64,000 nucleotides of DNA from Raphanus sativus (Eukaryota; Streptophyta; Magnoliopsida; Brassicales; Brassicaceae), in the NCBI RefSeq assembly GCF_000801105.2, contig NC_079517.1:9734001-9798000 (forward strand), given 5' to 3'. The position numbers and the translations under genes were made by a program. Below the pieces are notes generated by a model that did no database searches, was not told the origin of the DNA, and saw only the letters and a program-made list of their open reading frames with translations. This document shows, in pieces, positions 22,457 through 34,686 of this stretch. Within the stretch, counting starts at the first letter, position 1, and the number at the start of each line of letters is the position of its first letter.

Positions 22457-23368
22457 TCTATACTATTAAAGCATGATCCTATTTTAAAAATTTAGGATTC
22501 TACCTCTACATTTCAATATATTTACAAGTCTTTCCATTGACATTTAATTTAAACTAAAAATATAATATTCTCTATAACTATGGTAATTAATACTTTCCAT
22601 ATTTTGTGAATGAATAATTTTAATTTTATGCAGTATATACTTTCCATTTAATTTGAATATCATTTTTTCAATTATAATATTATTTAAAGATCGGATATGA
22701 ATATATACATGAAAACTAAAAAATATTATTATGCCATTTTAACATAATAATGGTATGCCAATTTTGAGTGTTCAATTTTTTAAAACTTATCTTAAAATTA
22801 AGTTTTAGATCTAAACATAAATAAAAATACAAACTTATCATAGTAACCAAAAAAAGAAAATAATATTTTCATATCAATAATAAAGTTTCCTATTACCATT
22901 GTTTCATTTTCTTCAAATGACATAATACAAATCTCATTAAAGTCTAGATAGTTATTTTTAAATTTTATATAATATTAAGAAGTATGAATTATTTAATAAA
23001 CATTTCAAAAATATTATTTAATTTTTTTTTTGTTTTCAGCGGATCATCTCATATCGGATCATCTCATATCGAATCTTAGGTTAATAACGGATTTTTAGAT
23101 TTTTACCAGGTTTTCTAAAATTATAATTAGAATTTTTTTATTAAACTGAACTGAATTATACACATACCATTGGATTTATCGGTTCAATCATAGGTCTGAG
23201 TTAGATATGAAAACACCGTTTAAAAATTAATTATTATAATAGAACAATTTTCTTGAAACACAAATAAAAACTTTTAAAATTATTTATTCTCTAATCAAAA
23301 TCACAAATTCAATTAAATTTTATTAAAAAAAATATATCCGCGCTTTTAAAGGGCGGATCAAAATCTAG
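22457..23368 (+). mobile_element. Helitron (non-autonomous), complete
   Basis: It begins TCTATACTATTAAAGC after an A (22456) and ends with a hairpin (CCGCGCTTTTAAAGGGCGG, 23338-23356), ATCAAAAT and CTAG (23365-23368) before T. These are Helitron termini. It is 912 bp, non-coding and related to 1-612. Confidence 0.8.
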
Positions 23369-24128
23369 TATATATATTAAAACACCATCATGACATATAG
23401 ACATATGAATTGTCCAACTATTTTAATATAATTATTAAAACCTTTTATTAATCATTTAAGAAAATATTATATAAAGAAAACCATAAATATGACTAAAAAC
23501 ACAAATATAAAAACTATATTTCTAAAAAATGTAAAACAAAAAATATATCTGCCTTTTAAAAAGATGGATCATTAACTCTAGTGTCTTATTAAAACATAAA
23601 CTTCTTTTTGGACCCAATTTTTTTTTAGAATTTTAAATGAAATACACCTTTTTATTATAAACTAATTATGGAAACAATATTATAGTACTATCTTTGTCTC
23701 TAAATAACACAATAATTAATCTTGTGTCATAACAATATATAAAACATTATGTCTTATCTTTTTAATAAATTTTATTTCAAATTATTTATTTGATAAATCA
23801 AATAATTAATATAAAATTTATGAAAATTTAAATGAATGTAATTTTTATGAAAGTATAAATAAGAACACATCGTGTAACAGAATGAAGAAAATTAGGTTTT
23901 GTTTGGAGATAAGGAGATTATGAAACCATAAGTTAAATCTTAGCACAATATTATGTAGACGTGCAATTAGGCAGACAACATGTATATTTATTTATCACTC
24001 ATTGCAATTTTACTTATTTTACTTTTTTTGTTCACCACATTGCAATTTTACTTTTTATTGTCAAAAACACAATTCTCTCTAACTTTTTTCGTGTCTACAA
24101 AATATATATATATCATTAGTTAAAATAT

Positions 24129-24142
<14 letters not shown>
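23369..24142. other. decayed Helitron tail and AT-rich DNA
   Basis: A second, weaker 3'-end-like stretch (gccttttaaaaagatggatc...ctag, about 23550-23582) follows the Helitron. The rest up to the microsatellite at 24144 contains no gene. Confidence 0.4.
24000..24053. repeat. poly(T) micro-insertion with 16-bp direct repeats
   Basis: CATTGCAATTTTACTT occurs at 24000-24015 and 24038-24053 around attttactttttttgttcac plus ca. Confidence 0.7.

Positions 24143-24143
<1 letters not shown>

Positions 24144-24187
<44 letters not shown>
24144..24187. repeat. (TA)n microsatellite
   Basis: A run of A is followed by about 44 bp of TA repeats, roughly 120 bp past the 3' end of MYB20. Confidence 0.9.
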
Positions 24188-24190
<3 letters not shown>

Positions 24191-24305
24191 CAGATCTCTC
24201 TCAGGAAAAACGTTCTCTAAAATCTCATCTTAAACACGACTGAAGAAGTGTATAAAGGGTTTTCTGTCCACTCATAATTTCCATTTACAAAGACTTCAAA
24301 TAAAT

Positions 24306-25250
24306 TCAAAATAACCCGAACGTGGAAGAACTCTGAGGAATATCATCATTTAACAGCAAATCCCAACTGCTAAAGTCATCAACATCCCACAGGCTCATCA
24401 CATTGTTCTCCATAATGTTTCCCACACCATTATTATTATTATGAATACCATAGTCCGACCAATCGAAATCTGGAAACTGCAAATCCTTCAAGATACTTGA
24501 TTCATTAGATGAACTGGAAGACGTGGATGTGGATGAAGACATTGAAGAGTTGTTGCAGATAAGCTCTAAACACTCTGGATCAATCATAGGGACTTCTTCG
24601 ACGCAATACTCAAGATTCATCGCCATAAGCTGATCATCGTAACTTACAAGCATGTTCTTGTTGTTGCTGTCTTTGGTAAGAGAATAATTAGGTGGTTCCT
24701 CCACAGTCTGCTCCATTGGTTTCTGCAGCTTCTTTAAAGGTTTTTCTTCTTCTTGTTCTACTATAGAGAGTGGTTTATGAGTGAGAGGATCGATCCCCAT
24801 TTTCCTTAACTTCTTCTTGATGTGAGTGTTCCAGTGGTTCTTGATTTCATTGTCTGTTCTTCCTGGTAAATGAGAAGCTATCTTTGACCACCTTCACTTA
24901 CAAAAAAAAAAACATCTCAGAAAAGAGAATATAAAATCTCATAAAGGTTTAATAAAGTTTATGCAAAAAAAAAGAAGGTTTTGTAACCTGTTGCCGAGCT
25001 GGGAATGAAGGTCAATGACCATCTTCTCCTCGTTATCCGAGAGAAGACCTCTTTTCAGGTCTGGTCGAAGATAATTTGTCCAGCGAAGTCTACAACTCTT
25101 GCCACACCTGAGAAGACCAGCAAGCTTAGGAACAGCTCTCCAACAACATTGTCCATGGGTGAGGATGAAGTTCATGAGCTTCCTGTCTTCATCTGCAGTC
25201 CATGGTCCTTTCTTCAACCCTACTTTGTCACAGCATGGTTGTCTCCCCAT
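24306..25250 (-). CDS. MYB20: R2R3-MYB transcription factor, MYB20 orthologue
   Basis: Two exons on the minus strand (25250-24988 and 24891-24306) give 282 aa. The intron interrupts the Arg codon of QLGNR|WSK in R3. R2 (about 14-61) reads [17 protein letters not shown]...[11 protein letters not shown] and R3 continues [21 protein letters not shown] to [21 protein letters not shown]. The C-terminus has a serine run, the acidic block [15 protein letters not shown] and ends STFGLF, as I recall for Arabidopsis MYB20 (At1g66230). MYB20 and its relatives MYB42, MYB43 and MYB85 activate phenylalanine and lignin synthesis genes in secondary walls. An upstream in-frame ATG at 25277 exists, but MGRQPCC is the family start. 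The gene is intact. Confidence 0.93.
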
Positions 25251-25384
25251 TTCTTTCTCTGCTTCTTCTTCTTTCAAATACTCTGTTTTTTCTCTCGTTC
25301 TCTTCTCTGTCTTTGTCTACCGTCTGAGAGAGTAAATGTTAATGAAAGTTGAAGACAGATGGTTGGGTAAGCGTGACAGCCACC

Positions 25385-25393
25385 TATATATAT
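25385..25393 (-). promoter_or_regulatory. TATA box of MYB20
   Basis: TATATATAT lies about 135 bp upstream of the start codon, a usual distance for a plant core promoter. It is the best candidate, though the area is AT-rich. Confidence 0.45.
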
Positions 25394-25837
25394 GCATACG
25401 CACATATATGTATGTGTCTGTATCTATAGACTTTTATAAAGATTAAAGAGAGCAAAAAGAATGTAAGGATAAATTTTGAGCACTAAGATATATATAATTC
25501 AACCTTTTTCATATCCTTGTTTGTTCACACATTGGTGGTCCTTTATTCCCTTTTCTTTTGCCATTTCTTATATTTTTAGTTAAGTTCATAGATGTGGGTT
25601 TACCTGTGTGTAATATGATAATGAAGATGCATTTATTTTTTCTTTCTTGTGATAACTTCAAACTTTAAATATAGTGTTTTCTCTAAGTGTGTGTGTGTGT
25701 ATTGCATACTATATATAACAATTCAAAAGAGCGTTTATAATTATCATGGTTTATATGATTACTACAAACAATTTAGAAATGAAAATTTAACATGTTTTTA
25801 AAAATCCTTCTACTTATAGTCTATAGACTTAAATATT

Positions 25838-25877
25838 GGATCAGTATGCTTTTTTGTAACACTGGATTAGTATGCTT
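25838..25877. repeat. micro-insertion with near-perfect 14-bp repeats
   Basis: GGATCAGTATGCTT (25838-25851) and GGATTAGTATGCTT (25864-25877) flank ttttgtaacact, which reads AGTGTTACAAAA on the minus strand. Confidence 0.6.
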
Positions 25878-25926
25878 ATAAGTTTGATCCGGTACCCAAT
25901 ATAGCTACTTGGCAAATTGTCTATTT

Positions 25927-25982
25927 ATTAAGAGAATGTTTTTTTTTTTTGAACACTTTTTTTTGAACACAGATTAAGAGAA
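25927..25982. repeat. double poly(T)-gaacac micro-insertion
   Basis: ATTAAGAGAA occurs at 25927-25936 and 25973-25982. The 36-nt insert holds two successive units of poly(T) plus gaacac. Confidence 0.65.
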
Positions 25983-26102
25983 AGTTTATAATGTCTTATA
26001 TATATGTTAAAACCAAATATACTGTCATCTGAGTTATTAGTAAAAGAATCTCGAGATCCGGAAAACATACCATGGTAAAAACTAATTACAAGTGAAAAAT
26101 GA

Positions 26103-29100
26103 TTAAACGTAATTCCTCAAGATCTTTGTCCTGATGGAAACAGGAATAGTAACGTTGTGAGCTCCGTCGGTCCAACACAAGCTCCCAAAATAAAAGTCCC
26201 CGTTAACTTTATGATTCGATCTCACTCTCACACTAAATGTATTCTTCGTTGTATTGGAATCAAACACAAGAGTCTTCGGATTCACCTCAAGCTCTATTCC
26301 AAACGGAGGCTCAACAACGGGTTTGTAAACCGAATCAGCCTGTCCAACATTCGTTACTGTTCTAGTCACGGTGACCTCTCCAGTGAGACTTGGGATTGTG
26401 ATCGAAGGCATGTTGAAGTCGAGCATAGAAGGCCTTGGCGAAGGGCATTGATTAGGTTTGCCAATTAGTTGGGAAATTTCATTGTCAGAGTAATCCGCGG
26501 AACACAAGTAATGAACATAGTCATCCAAACCCATGTCGTAAACAAGTCCAGGGTCTGTTACTTTCCCTGGGTTGATCAGACCTCCTCCATAGTCAAACGG
26601 GTCAGCAAGTTTTCGTGTTGATCCCTCTGAAAATATAGGCTCTCCTGATGGATCGGTCCTCCATGCTTCATTTCATTGCAGAAAACAACTAACTACGTTT
26701 AGTGGCTTTTCGAAATATTTGGTAAAATTGGCCAATATAATCTTAAATAACCAAAAATCAAAACCAAACCAAAAAGAGAGAGAACACCAAGTTGATCCAT
26801 ACTATACTAGTTTTTTTTATTATGTGTTGATTTTGTTAAGTATTTTTTTTAAACCCAAGAAGCGGTTACAAGGAATCAAACTAAAATACGGATTGAAAAC
26901 TCTATGTTTGTGTATGGTTTTAGAGTGGGAACCTGTTGTGACAAGAGCGGATCGGATTGCAGCAGGAGACCAGTCAGGGCGGGTTTGTCTGATTAGCCCA
27001 ACGATTCCTGACACAACAGGAGTTGACATTGATGTTCCCGACATGAACTTATACCCATCAAGTACAGCAGAAAGAATGTTAACACCCGGTGCTGCAATGT
27101 CTGGCTGCATTATTATCCAGCACAGTCCCAAATATCAGCACTTGCATCAATATATTTGAAGAAACTACAAAATAAAAATAACAATAGACAAACCTTTAGA
27201 ATTGCTGGGGAAACTGAATTAGGTCCTCTACAAGAGAAACGGGCTACTCTAGATGCAACTGGCCGACCAACGAGAGTCTTGGAAGTGCCTAGCTTTACCA
27301 TAGGCGCACTGCAAATCAAAATATTTTATGTCATAAAATAGAAAAGTGATGATATAAAGGAACCTTGGTGAATATTTATTACTCGGTGGTCTGGATATAG
27401 TATAAAATGTCCGTTCCAAATTCATAATCTACAACGGCGCAAGGAACATCCAAACCACTGCAAACCGTAGGGTCAACTACAGATTGTGAATAAATGATGC
27501 CACCACATCCAGCTCTCAATATACGGTCTGCCTTTTGTATCGCTTCATTGTTTGGAGTAAACACAATCACGATTTTCCCATTAGTTTGCCCTTGTGCGAT
27601 TGCGGTTTCCATCAATTCTTCTGATAATAAAAGATTAGTAAATCCAACTTCAGGGAATGCGTTTAAACCTTCACCCTGAAACAGTCCCCGAGAACAAAGT
27701 CACAAATCATAGTAAAATATAAATGAAAAGAAAACAATAAAATAAAAATAAAAAAAGGGGTCATACCAGGATTGTTATATTGTTTCCAAGAGTGATGGGG
27801 ATAGGGAAGGCGCGGTCCATGGATGTAGCAGCTACGGTTATGATCCATGGAGCAACATTATCAGCAGTGAGAGCGTTCGGTCCCTCGTTTCCAGCAGCGC
27901 AGACAACGGGAATGCCTTTCATCACCGCCTGGAATGAACCAAATGCTATATCGCTCGTATCAATTTCGAAACCGGCAGGTGCATCGTTACCGATCGAAAT
28001 CGATATAACATCAACGCCATCACGTATGCTATGATCGATTGCTTTGAGTACATCAGGTGTAAGACATCCAAGTTTTCCCCAGCAGGTCTTGTACATAGCT
28101 ATACGTGCATGGGGACCCGCGCCTCTAGCGCCTCCCCCACCAAGTCCTTTGTAGCTTGCGTTTGCCACAAAAGAACCAGCTGCTATCGCGGACACGTGTG
28201 TGCCATGGCCTGAACCATCTCTTGCGGACCTATACTCGCTTTCATCATGGAAATCAAATCGTCCATTCGTCTCTTGAACAAGACTGTCAACATAAAACTC
28301 AGCCCCTATAAGCTTCTTATTGCAATGTTTGTTGGCGTCAAATCCATCCCCGGACACACATTTTCCTTTCCAACGTGTCGGGATGGGTCCTAGACCTGTG
28401 TCCTTGAATGACTCTGACTCTGGCCATATCCCCGAGTCTATGATGCCAATAATAGCTTCACTTCCCAAACGGGTATCATGGAGAAGACCTTTTGGAGAAC
28501 TAGGCAGAAGTCCCAAGTAATCGAATGTTCTGGTTGTTTTCAACCTCAGTGTTCGACTTGGTATAACACAAAGAACCTCGGGAAGCGCTGATAGATAACA
28601 AATAAACTTTTCACATGAATATAATTTTTTAAAGTTTAATGGAGACATATAGTGACTTTTGAGTCAGTACCTGAAAGGTTCTTTGCTTGGGAAGCGGTAA
28701 GTTTTGCTGCAAACCCGGAGAAACCATGCCTGTAACTGTATACTATAGATTTCTGGGCAGCTTCTTTGCTGTGGCACGAATTATAAAAGAATAAAGTTGA
28801 GTATACCACTCAGTTTCTGCTCTTGGTAACATTAAAATTGTATAAATTACAATATTCCTATATACCTTCCAAAAATTGGTTCCAGAATTTGGTAATGTGA
28901 TTTAGTAACTAGCTCAGGGGCATCATGTTGCCTTGCTCCCAAATGGACAATATGAACCTGAGATTATAAAAAAGTGAAATGATAAAATTAAAAATATGCA
29001 GAAAAAGGGGAGTAATTACAAATGCTCCGGTCTCCATCTCTAGGGAACTACCGACCTACTAAGACCTAGAAAACCTCGTGACTAAAAAAAGAACGTTTAT

Positions 29101-29188
29101 GTACCTTGTTCAAGCCATTGACTTGTGCCACAGTGATAAACACTCCGTTCAGGATTAGCACGAGAGTGATGACCAGAGGACACGCCAT
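26103..29188 (-). CDS. subtilisin-like serine protease, SBT3 type (gene 1)
   Basis: Eight exons on the minus strand: 29188-29105, 28957-28866, 28768-28671, 28587-27767, 27675-27383, 27308-27194, 27104-26933 and 26665-26103. All phases agree and give 745 aa. A signal peptide ([20 protein letters not shown]) leads into an I9 propeptide ([10 protein letters not shown]...[14 protein letters not shown]). The S8 domain has Asp142 ([10 protein letters not shown]), His219 (GSGHGTHV), oxyanion Asn325 (AAGNEGP) and Ser526 (SGTSMSTP). The FN3-like C-terminus (VTRTVTNVG, about 640-745) is present. Such enzymes are secreted and act in the cell wall space. It is divergent from the second subtilase at 31118. 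From memory it corresponds to At1g66210 or At1g66220; substrate unknown. A minor oddity is FSCRGPNS where FSSRGPNS is usual. Confidence 0.92.
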
Positions 29189-29450
29189 AGAACTTGTATC
29201 TCTAATCAGAGAACAGTACCTCATTATAATTTTTGGGTTTAGAGATATGTAGAGGGGGTAATAACAATCTTGGCTCTCGACAATGATCCTCTGATTGCAT
29301 CCAAGTTACTTGGACATGTCTTCTGATTAGCATATTATAGGGGAATTGAGAAAACGCTGAAAATTAATAAACTAATTAACTAGATTCTAAAAATAAGCAC
29401 ACCAACAGACAACAGTTACGATATAAACAAATTACCATTTTAAACAAAAA

Positions 29451-30097
29451 CTAGATTTTGACCCGCGCTTTGGAAGCGCGGAATATTTTACGATGAAAAA
29501 TTTCACTAATAATTTAACAAATATTTTGGTAATTTTTAAAGAGTGTGTATTTAAAATATTTTTGCATTTAAATCAGTGTTTTTAAATTCAACCCGATTGT
29601 GATTATACCAGTTAATCCGGAGATCTGACAATTCAATTTAGGTTTTTAAAATATTCATATTAAAAAAATCACTAAAACCCGAGACTAACCGATTGAACTG
29701 ATGGATGACCGATATGTAATCTAATTGGATTTAAATTGAAATAGTTTCATATTTTGTAGTCTTATAATCCAAATTTTAAAGTTCATTATTTTGCAATTTA
29801 TGAAATTATAACGTTTCTACAAAATTTTAAAGAGAAAATGATAGATATAAAATAACTAAGATTAATTATTATATTGTTTGGAAACATTGATAGTAGTATA
29901 AAAATATATTGTTTGGAAACATTGATAGTAGTATAAAGAAATAAGTATATTGTTTGGAAACATGGATAGTAGTATAAAGAAATGAACATTATTGATTTAA
30001 CGTAGGCTTAACTATAAAGTATAAATATGTATTTAATTTAAAAACTTACAAAATAAATGTTAGGTCCAACAGAATGTTTCTGTTTTAATAAGATAGA
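29451..30097 (-). mobile_element. Helitron (non-autonomous), complete
   Basis: On the minus strand it starts TCTATCTTATTAAAACAG at 30097 and ends with hairpin CCGCGCTTCCAAAGCGCGG, GTCAAAAT and CTAG (29454-29451). Outer bases are A at 29450 and T at 30098, as required. The subterminal part has three tandem units of about 45 bp based on attgtttggaaacattgata (29874-29980). It is 647 bp and sits between the two divergent subtilase genes. Confidence 0.82.
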
Positions 30098-31117
30098 TGA
30101 AATCTGGGACTTTTCATCAGTCCACCTAGTTTGTTTGTCAGAAAATTTATAACAGCAACAACTATCTAACGACATTTCCCCATAAACCTCACAAAGTCTA
30201 CCAACAATATCATGAACTTGGCTAAACATAGAGAAGGTTTTTTTACCTTCTCGTTGACCATACCCAATCAGATTCTTCAGAAGTCGTCGGATGAACCATC
30301 ATCATCATCATCATCTAAATTGCTCATTTCATCTGAATTCTTACAAATGAATAACCTTTATTAAAATGAAAACCTTAATTTACTTGCTATTTTTTTAATA
30401 AATATACATAAGAAAAACAATGCTTCATGAGAATCATCAAGATGACCAAATAAAGAGGGGGAGGGTGACAACTGAATAATTATATAGTGGATTTCTATCT
30501 CTAGTAGTGACTTTCTATAAACCTAAATTGATTAATTTTTCTGTGACTTGTTTATTTAAGTTTTTCCTAATATTTATTTATTAGTTCTGATTTTATATAT
30601 GGTGTTCAATATTGTTCTCTTATTTATTTTTGTTAGTTTTTATTATTTTACAAGTTTTTATTTTCTAGTTTCATTACATTTTCTAAACAAAGTCAAAAAT
30701 TTACATAATCTAAACATATAAACTTGTAATAATGAAGGTTACATTTACCTTACCATCATGGTTTTGATAAATAATAACAGTTTAAGTTTTAACTCGTTTT
30801 AATTCCACGCCGATAATTATATAAAAAAGAAACAAAACCGTTTTTGTCCCAAACTATAAACTAGAGTAGTCCCAAATTAACTATTAGTTTTGATGTTATG
30901 TCCTATCTTCGTTGTAAGCTAAAAAAAACTCCCAACATCCTTAACCAAATCCTTCAGTTTAAAAACAAGATAGGGTTGAGTGCAATCATCATTACGCTTC
31001 TGGGATACAATCAGAGAGGACATTGTTTAGGAGATTCAAGAATAAGAACCCTAATATTCTTGGAAGATTCTTGTTGAAAAAGGATCAGCCTGAACAAAAA
31101 CTCTTAAAACCCTGAAA
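30098..31117. other. upstream region of subtilase gene 2
   Basis: There is a CAT/ATC microsatellite at 30297-30315 but no gene. An open stretch on the minus strand near 30038-30229 runs into the Helitron and has no recognisable domain. The region should contain the promoter of subtilase gene 2. Confidence 0.5.
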
Positions 31118-34100
31118 ATGTGGTTGTCTTCTCCGACTGTATCCAATAGTAGGAACCATATTGTAGTTGTGCTCATAGGTTTAGTATTCATCTCGAAGTT
31201 AGCCTTCATTTCTTGTGCGAATCAGGAAAGCCAGGTATGTTACCAATTGCCGACTTTTTTTTCCATCTTTTTATTTCGGAATTATTTCTGCCAAAAGAGA
31301 GAGACGTTTACATGCAAAGAACTTCACTAATTTAACTTTCTCGGTGATTATATTTAGATTTACACGGTGCATTTGGGTGAGAGGCAACATGATGATCCTA
31401 AACTTGTTACTGACTCACATCATGATATCCTTGGATCGCTTCTTGGAAGGTAATCTCATTATTGGTCTATTCTTTCCGAAGATCATGAATGTTATTTTTT
31501 TTTTAACATTTAGATCATGAATGTTGCGCGGAAAACATTGTTTTATGATGAATTTAAATGGTTTGACTGATGATGCAGCAAAGAAGCTTCTCGTGAGTCT
31601 ATGATTTATAGTTACAGACATGGTTTTTCAGGCTTTTCAGCGAAACTCACATCATCCCAAGCAAGGGAACTCTCAGGTAAATATAAAACTTTTCTCTGAA
31701 GGAACCGTGTTGCACAAGAATTAGGTCAAACTCAGAAACAGTACTAATTATATATTCACTTCGGATTTGGATTTATAATAGAACATCCGGATGTTGTTCA
31801 CGTAACGAGAAGCAAGAATATGAAACTAACAACAACAAGGGTCAGTGATTACTTGGGACTCACTTCAACCGCTCCAACTGGTCTCGTCCATGAAACCGAT
31901 ATGGGAAGCGACGCAATCATAGGACTCGTGGACTCAGGTATATGGCCAGAGTCAAAGTCATTTAATGACAACGGTCTTGGACCGATCCCGGCACGTTGGA
32001 AGGGACAATGTGTTTCAGGAGAAGGTTTCAACGCGTCGATATGCAACAGAAAGTTGATCGGAGCTACGTACTACGCAAAGGGTCTCGACAGAAAGTACAA
32101 TGGGGCTTTCAATGCAGCGGAGAAAGGCGAGGCCATGTCCCCTTTGGACAAAATCGGCCACGGAACACACTGTGCATCGACCGCCGCGGGTTCTTTTGTC
32201 CAAGACGCAAACTTCGTCGGCTTAGGTCAGGGAACTGCGAGAGGCAGCGCCCCGAGGGCCCGTGTAGCCGCTTACAAAGTGTGTTGGAACAACGAGCAGT
32301 GTTTCACGCCGGATATTTTAAAGGCCATGGATCACGCTATACGTGATGGGGTGGATGTTCTATCGCTCTCGCTCGGAGGCGAAATACCGCTCGATTTCGA
32401 GGTTGATAGGAGCGATTTCGCGATCGCTGCTTTCCATGCCGTGATGAAGGGTATTCCCGTGGTATGCGCCGGTGGGAACGATGGTCCCGAAACTCAAACC
32501 ATCTCTAACGTTGCTCCCTGGATCATAACGGTCGCGGCTACGACCATGGACCGAGAGTTCTTCACTCCCATCACTCTTGGAAACAATATAACCGTACTGG
32601 TACGTAACGTTTAATTTTCTTTTGTGATACAAAAAAAAATTGTAATTGTTTATTTAACTATTTTTGTGGGACGCATTTATCAGGGTCAAGAAAGTCTATA
32701 CTTAGGAGAAGAAGTCGGATTCACTGATCTTGTTAACTTCGATGACTTGACCAAAGCTGATTTTGAGGCCGGTAAAGCTAAGGGAAAAATCTTGTTCACC
32801 TTCCAAACAGATAGATTTACAGAAGAGATGGCTGAATTCGTGGAATCAAAAGGCGTTGTTGGCATCATCATCGCAACAAAGCCAATTGATTTGATCGAAC
32901 TAGGCTCCATGGGTATCGCCTCTGCCCGGGTAGACTATGAAATTGGGATGGACATTTTATTGTATATCCAAACAACCACGTAAGTTCTACAACGTCACAT
33001 TTCTCTATTGGTTATTCAATTATGAACTCTTTTGATGCCATAGAGTTTTTTTTTTCCCTTTTGTAATGATTTCCACAGATTTCCTAAAGCTAAGATCAGT
33101 CCAACCAAGACATTCGTTGGCCGACCTTCAGCGACTAAGGTTGCAAGATTTTCTTCCCGGGGTCCCAATTCAATATCTCCTGCCATTCTCAAGGTGAATT
33201 ATAAACTTCTTACAAACTTTTGTTTTACATTCAATTTGACCGGCACGGTCCTGAAGTTGGCTTGTGGTTTCTAAATACAGCCGGATATAGCAGCACCAGG
33301 TGTAGGTATACTTGCGGCCGTAGGGGGAGGATACGACTTCATGTCAGGAACGTCGATGGCTACACCTGTCGTATCAGGAATAGTTGCACTTCTTAAGCAA
33401 AAACGCCCAGACTGGTCCCCTGCTGCGATCCGATCCGCTCTCGTCACAACCGGTAATATACATTTGCAAAAAACATTTGTTTCTTGCTCAACAAGAAATG
33501 TTGTATTTATTTCATGTTTCCGAAGAATTTTCTGACTGATAAAACCCTTGCAGCATTTCAAACGGACCCATCGGGAGAGCCTATTGCAGCAGAGGGTTCC
33601 CCGCGCAAACTCGCTGACCCGTTTGACTACGGAGGCGGGCTCGTGAACCCGGGGAAGGTGGCTGACCCGGGACTTGTCTACGACATGGGACATGATGAAT
33701 ATGTTCATTACTTGTGTTCTGCAGGCTACGAAGATACATCCATCTCAAAACTACTTGGAAAAAGCTACATTTGCCCTTCCCCAACTCCATCCATGCTTGA
33801 TGTTAACTTGCCCTCCATCACAATCCCATATCTTAGTGAAGAGATCACAATAACTAGAACCGTGACAAATGTTGGACCGGTCGGTTCGGTTTACAAAGCT
33901 GTGATCGAACCACCTCTAGGTATAAACCTGCAGGTGAATCCTAAGACTCTTGAGTTCGGTCCCAACACCCACAAGATCACATTTACGGTGAAAGTCTCCA
34001 CGACTCATAGAGCGAATACTGATTATCACTTTGGGAGCTTGACATGGACCGACTCTGGAGCTCACAATGTCAGAATCCCTCTTTCTGTGAGGACAAGAGT

Positions 34101-34119
34101 TTTGAACTTCAAAATCTAA
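31118..34119 (+). CDS. subtilisin-like serine protease, SBT3 type (gene 2)
   Basis: Eight exons: 31118-31234, 31358-31449, 31579-31676, 31782-32599, 32684-32979, 33079-33193, 33281-33452 and 33554-34119. They give 757 aa with the same exon phases as gene 1. A signal peptide ([20 protein letters not shown]) precedes the I9 propeptide ([24 protein letters not shown]). Catalytic residues are Asp153 ([10 protein letters not shown]), His229 (IGHGTHCA), Asn335 (AGGNDGP) and Ser537 (SGTSMATP). A PA-like insert lies in exon 5 and an FN3-like domain at the C-terminus (ITRTVTNVG). The family is made as a zymogen, self-processed and secreted to the apoplast. Intron 2 carries a poly(T) micro-insertion (31480-31525). 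It is a tandem duplicate of gene 1 in opposite orientation. Confidence 0.92.
31480..31525. repeat. poly(T) micro-insertion in subtilase intron 2
   Basis: AGATCATGAATGTT occurs at 31480-31493 and 31512-31525 around attttttttttaacattt. It lies wholly inside the intron and leaves the splice sites untouched. Confidence 0.7.
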
Positions 34120-34686
34120 CAAAAAAAATATTAATATGATTGAAAATATTTTTAAATATCTTTGACAAAAAATATTTTTAAAATACGTGTATTTCAATTT
34201 GTTATCGGAAGCTGTAAATGTGATAAAAAAGCAGCGTATCTTTTACTATTATATGTTAATTATTAGTTAAAATGACATGTGATTTAGGATTTTATTTTGT
34301 CAATTGTTTTTCATTGTTTTGTCAATTCTTATAAATAGTTCTGTTATGTTAAAGGATTTCGGTAATTTGCATCTATATTATTACAAATATTATTACAAAT
34401 GAAGTACTTTTAAGAATTGTTTGAAAACTTGAGTAGCATTATAGAAAGAAGAGTATAATGTTGTTTGCAGTGTTTTGAGGTGCGATGTCGTTTCTATTTA
34501 TCTGGATCAAGTTTAAAATATACGAAAATAGTCAAGAATGGGATATATCTCTTTTTGACTATCTAATATAACAGATAAATATAATATTAGTAAAATAAAA
34601 TTCATTTTAACTATATATGAATATTCATTAAAGTAGCATCGACCAAATCATATAATCAAAAGAAGATATATCCCAAAACCCTAATA
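34120..34686. other. 3' flank of subtilase gene 2, no gene seen
   Basis: AT-rich sequence without an open frame or clear repeat. The polyadenylation region of the subtilase gene should lie in the first 200 bp. Confidence 0.5.

Noticed and set aside
31996..32346. 116-codon open frame within subtilase gene 2
   Set aside because: It is in an alternative frame of exon 4, which encodes the conserved S8 domain.
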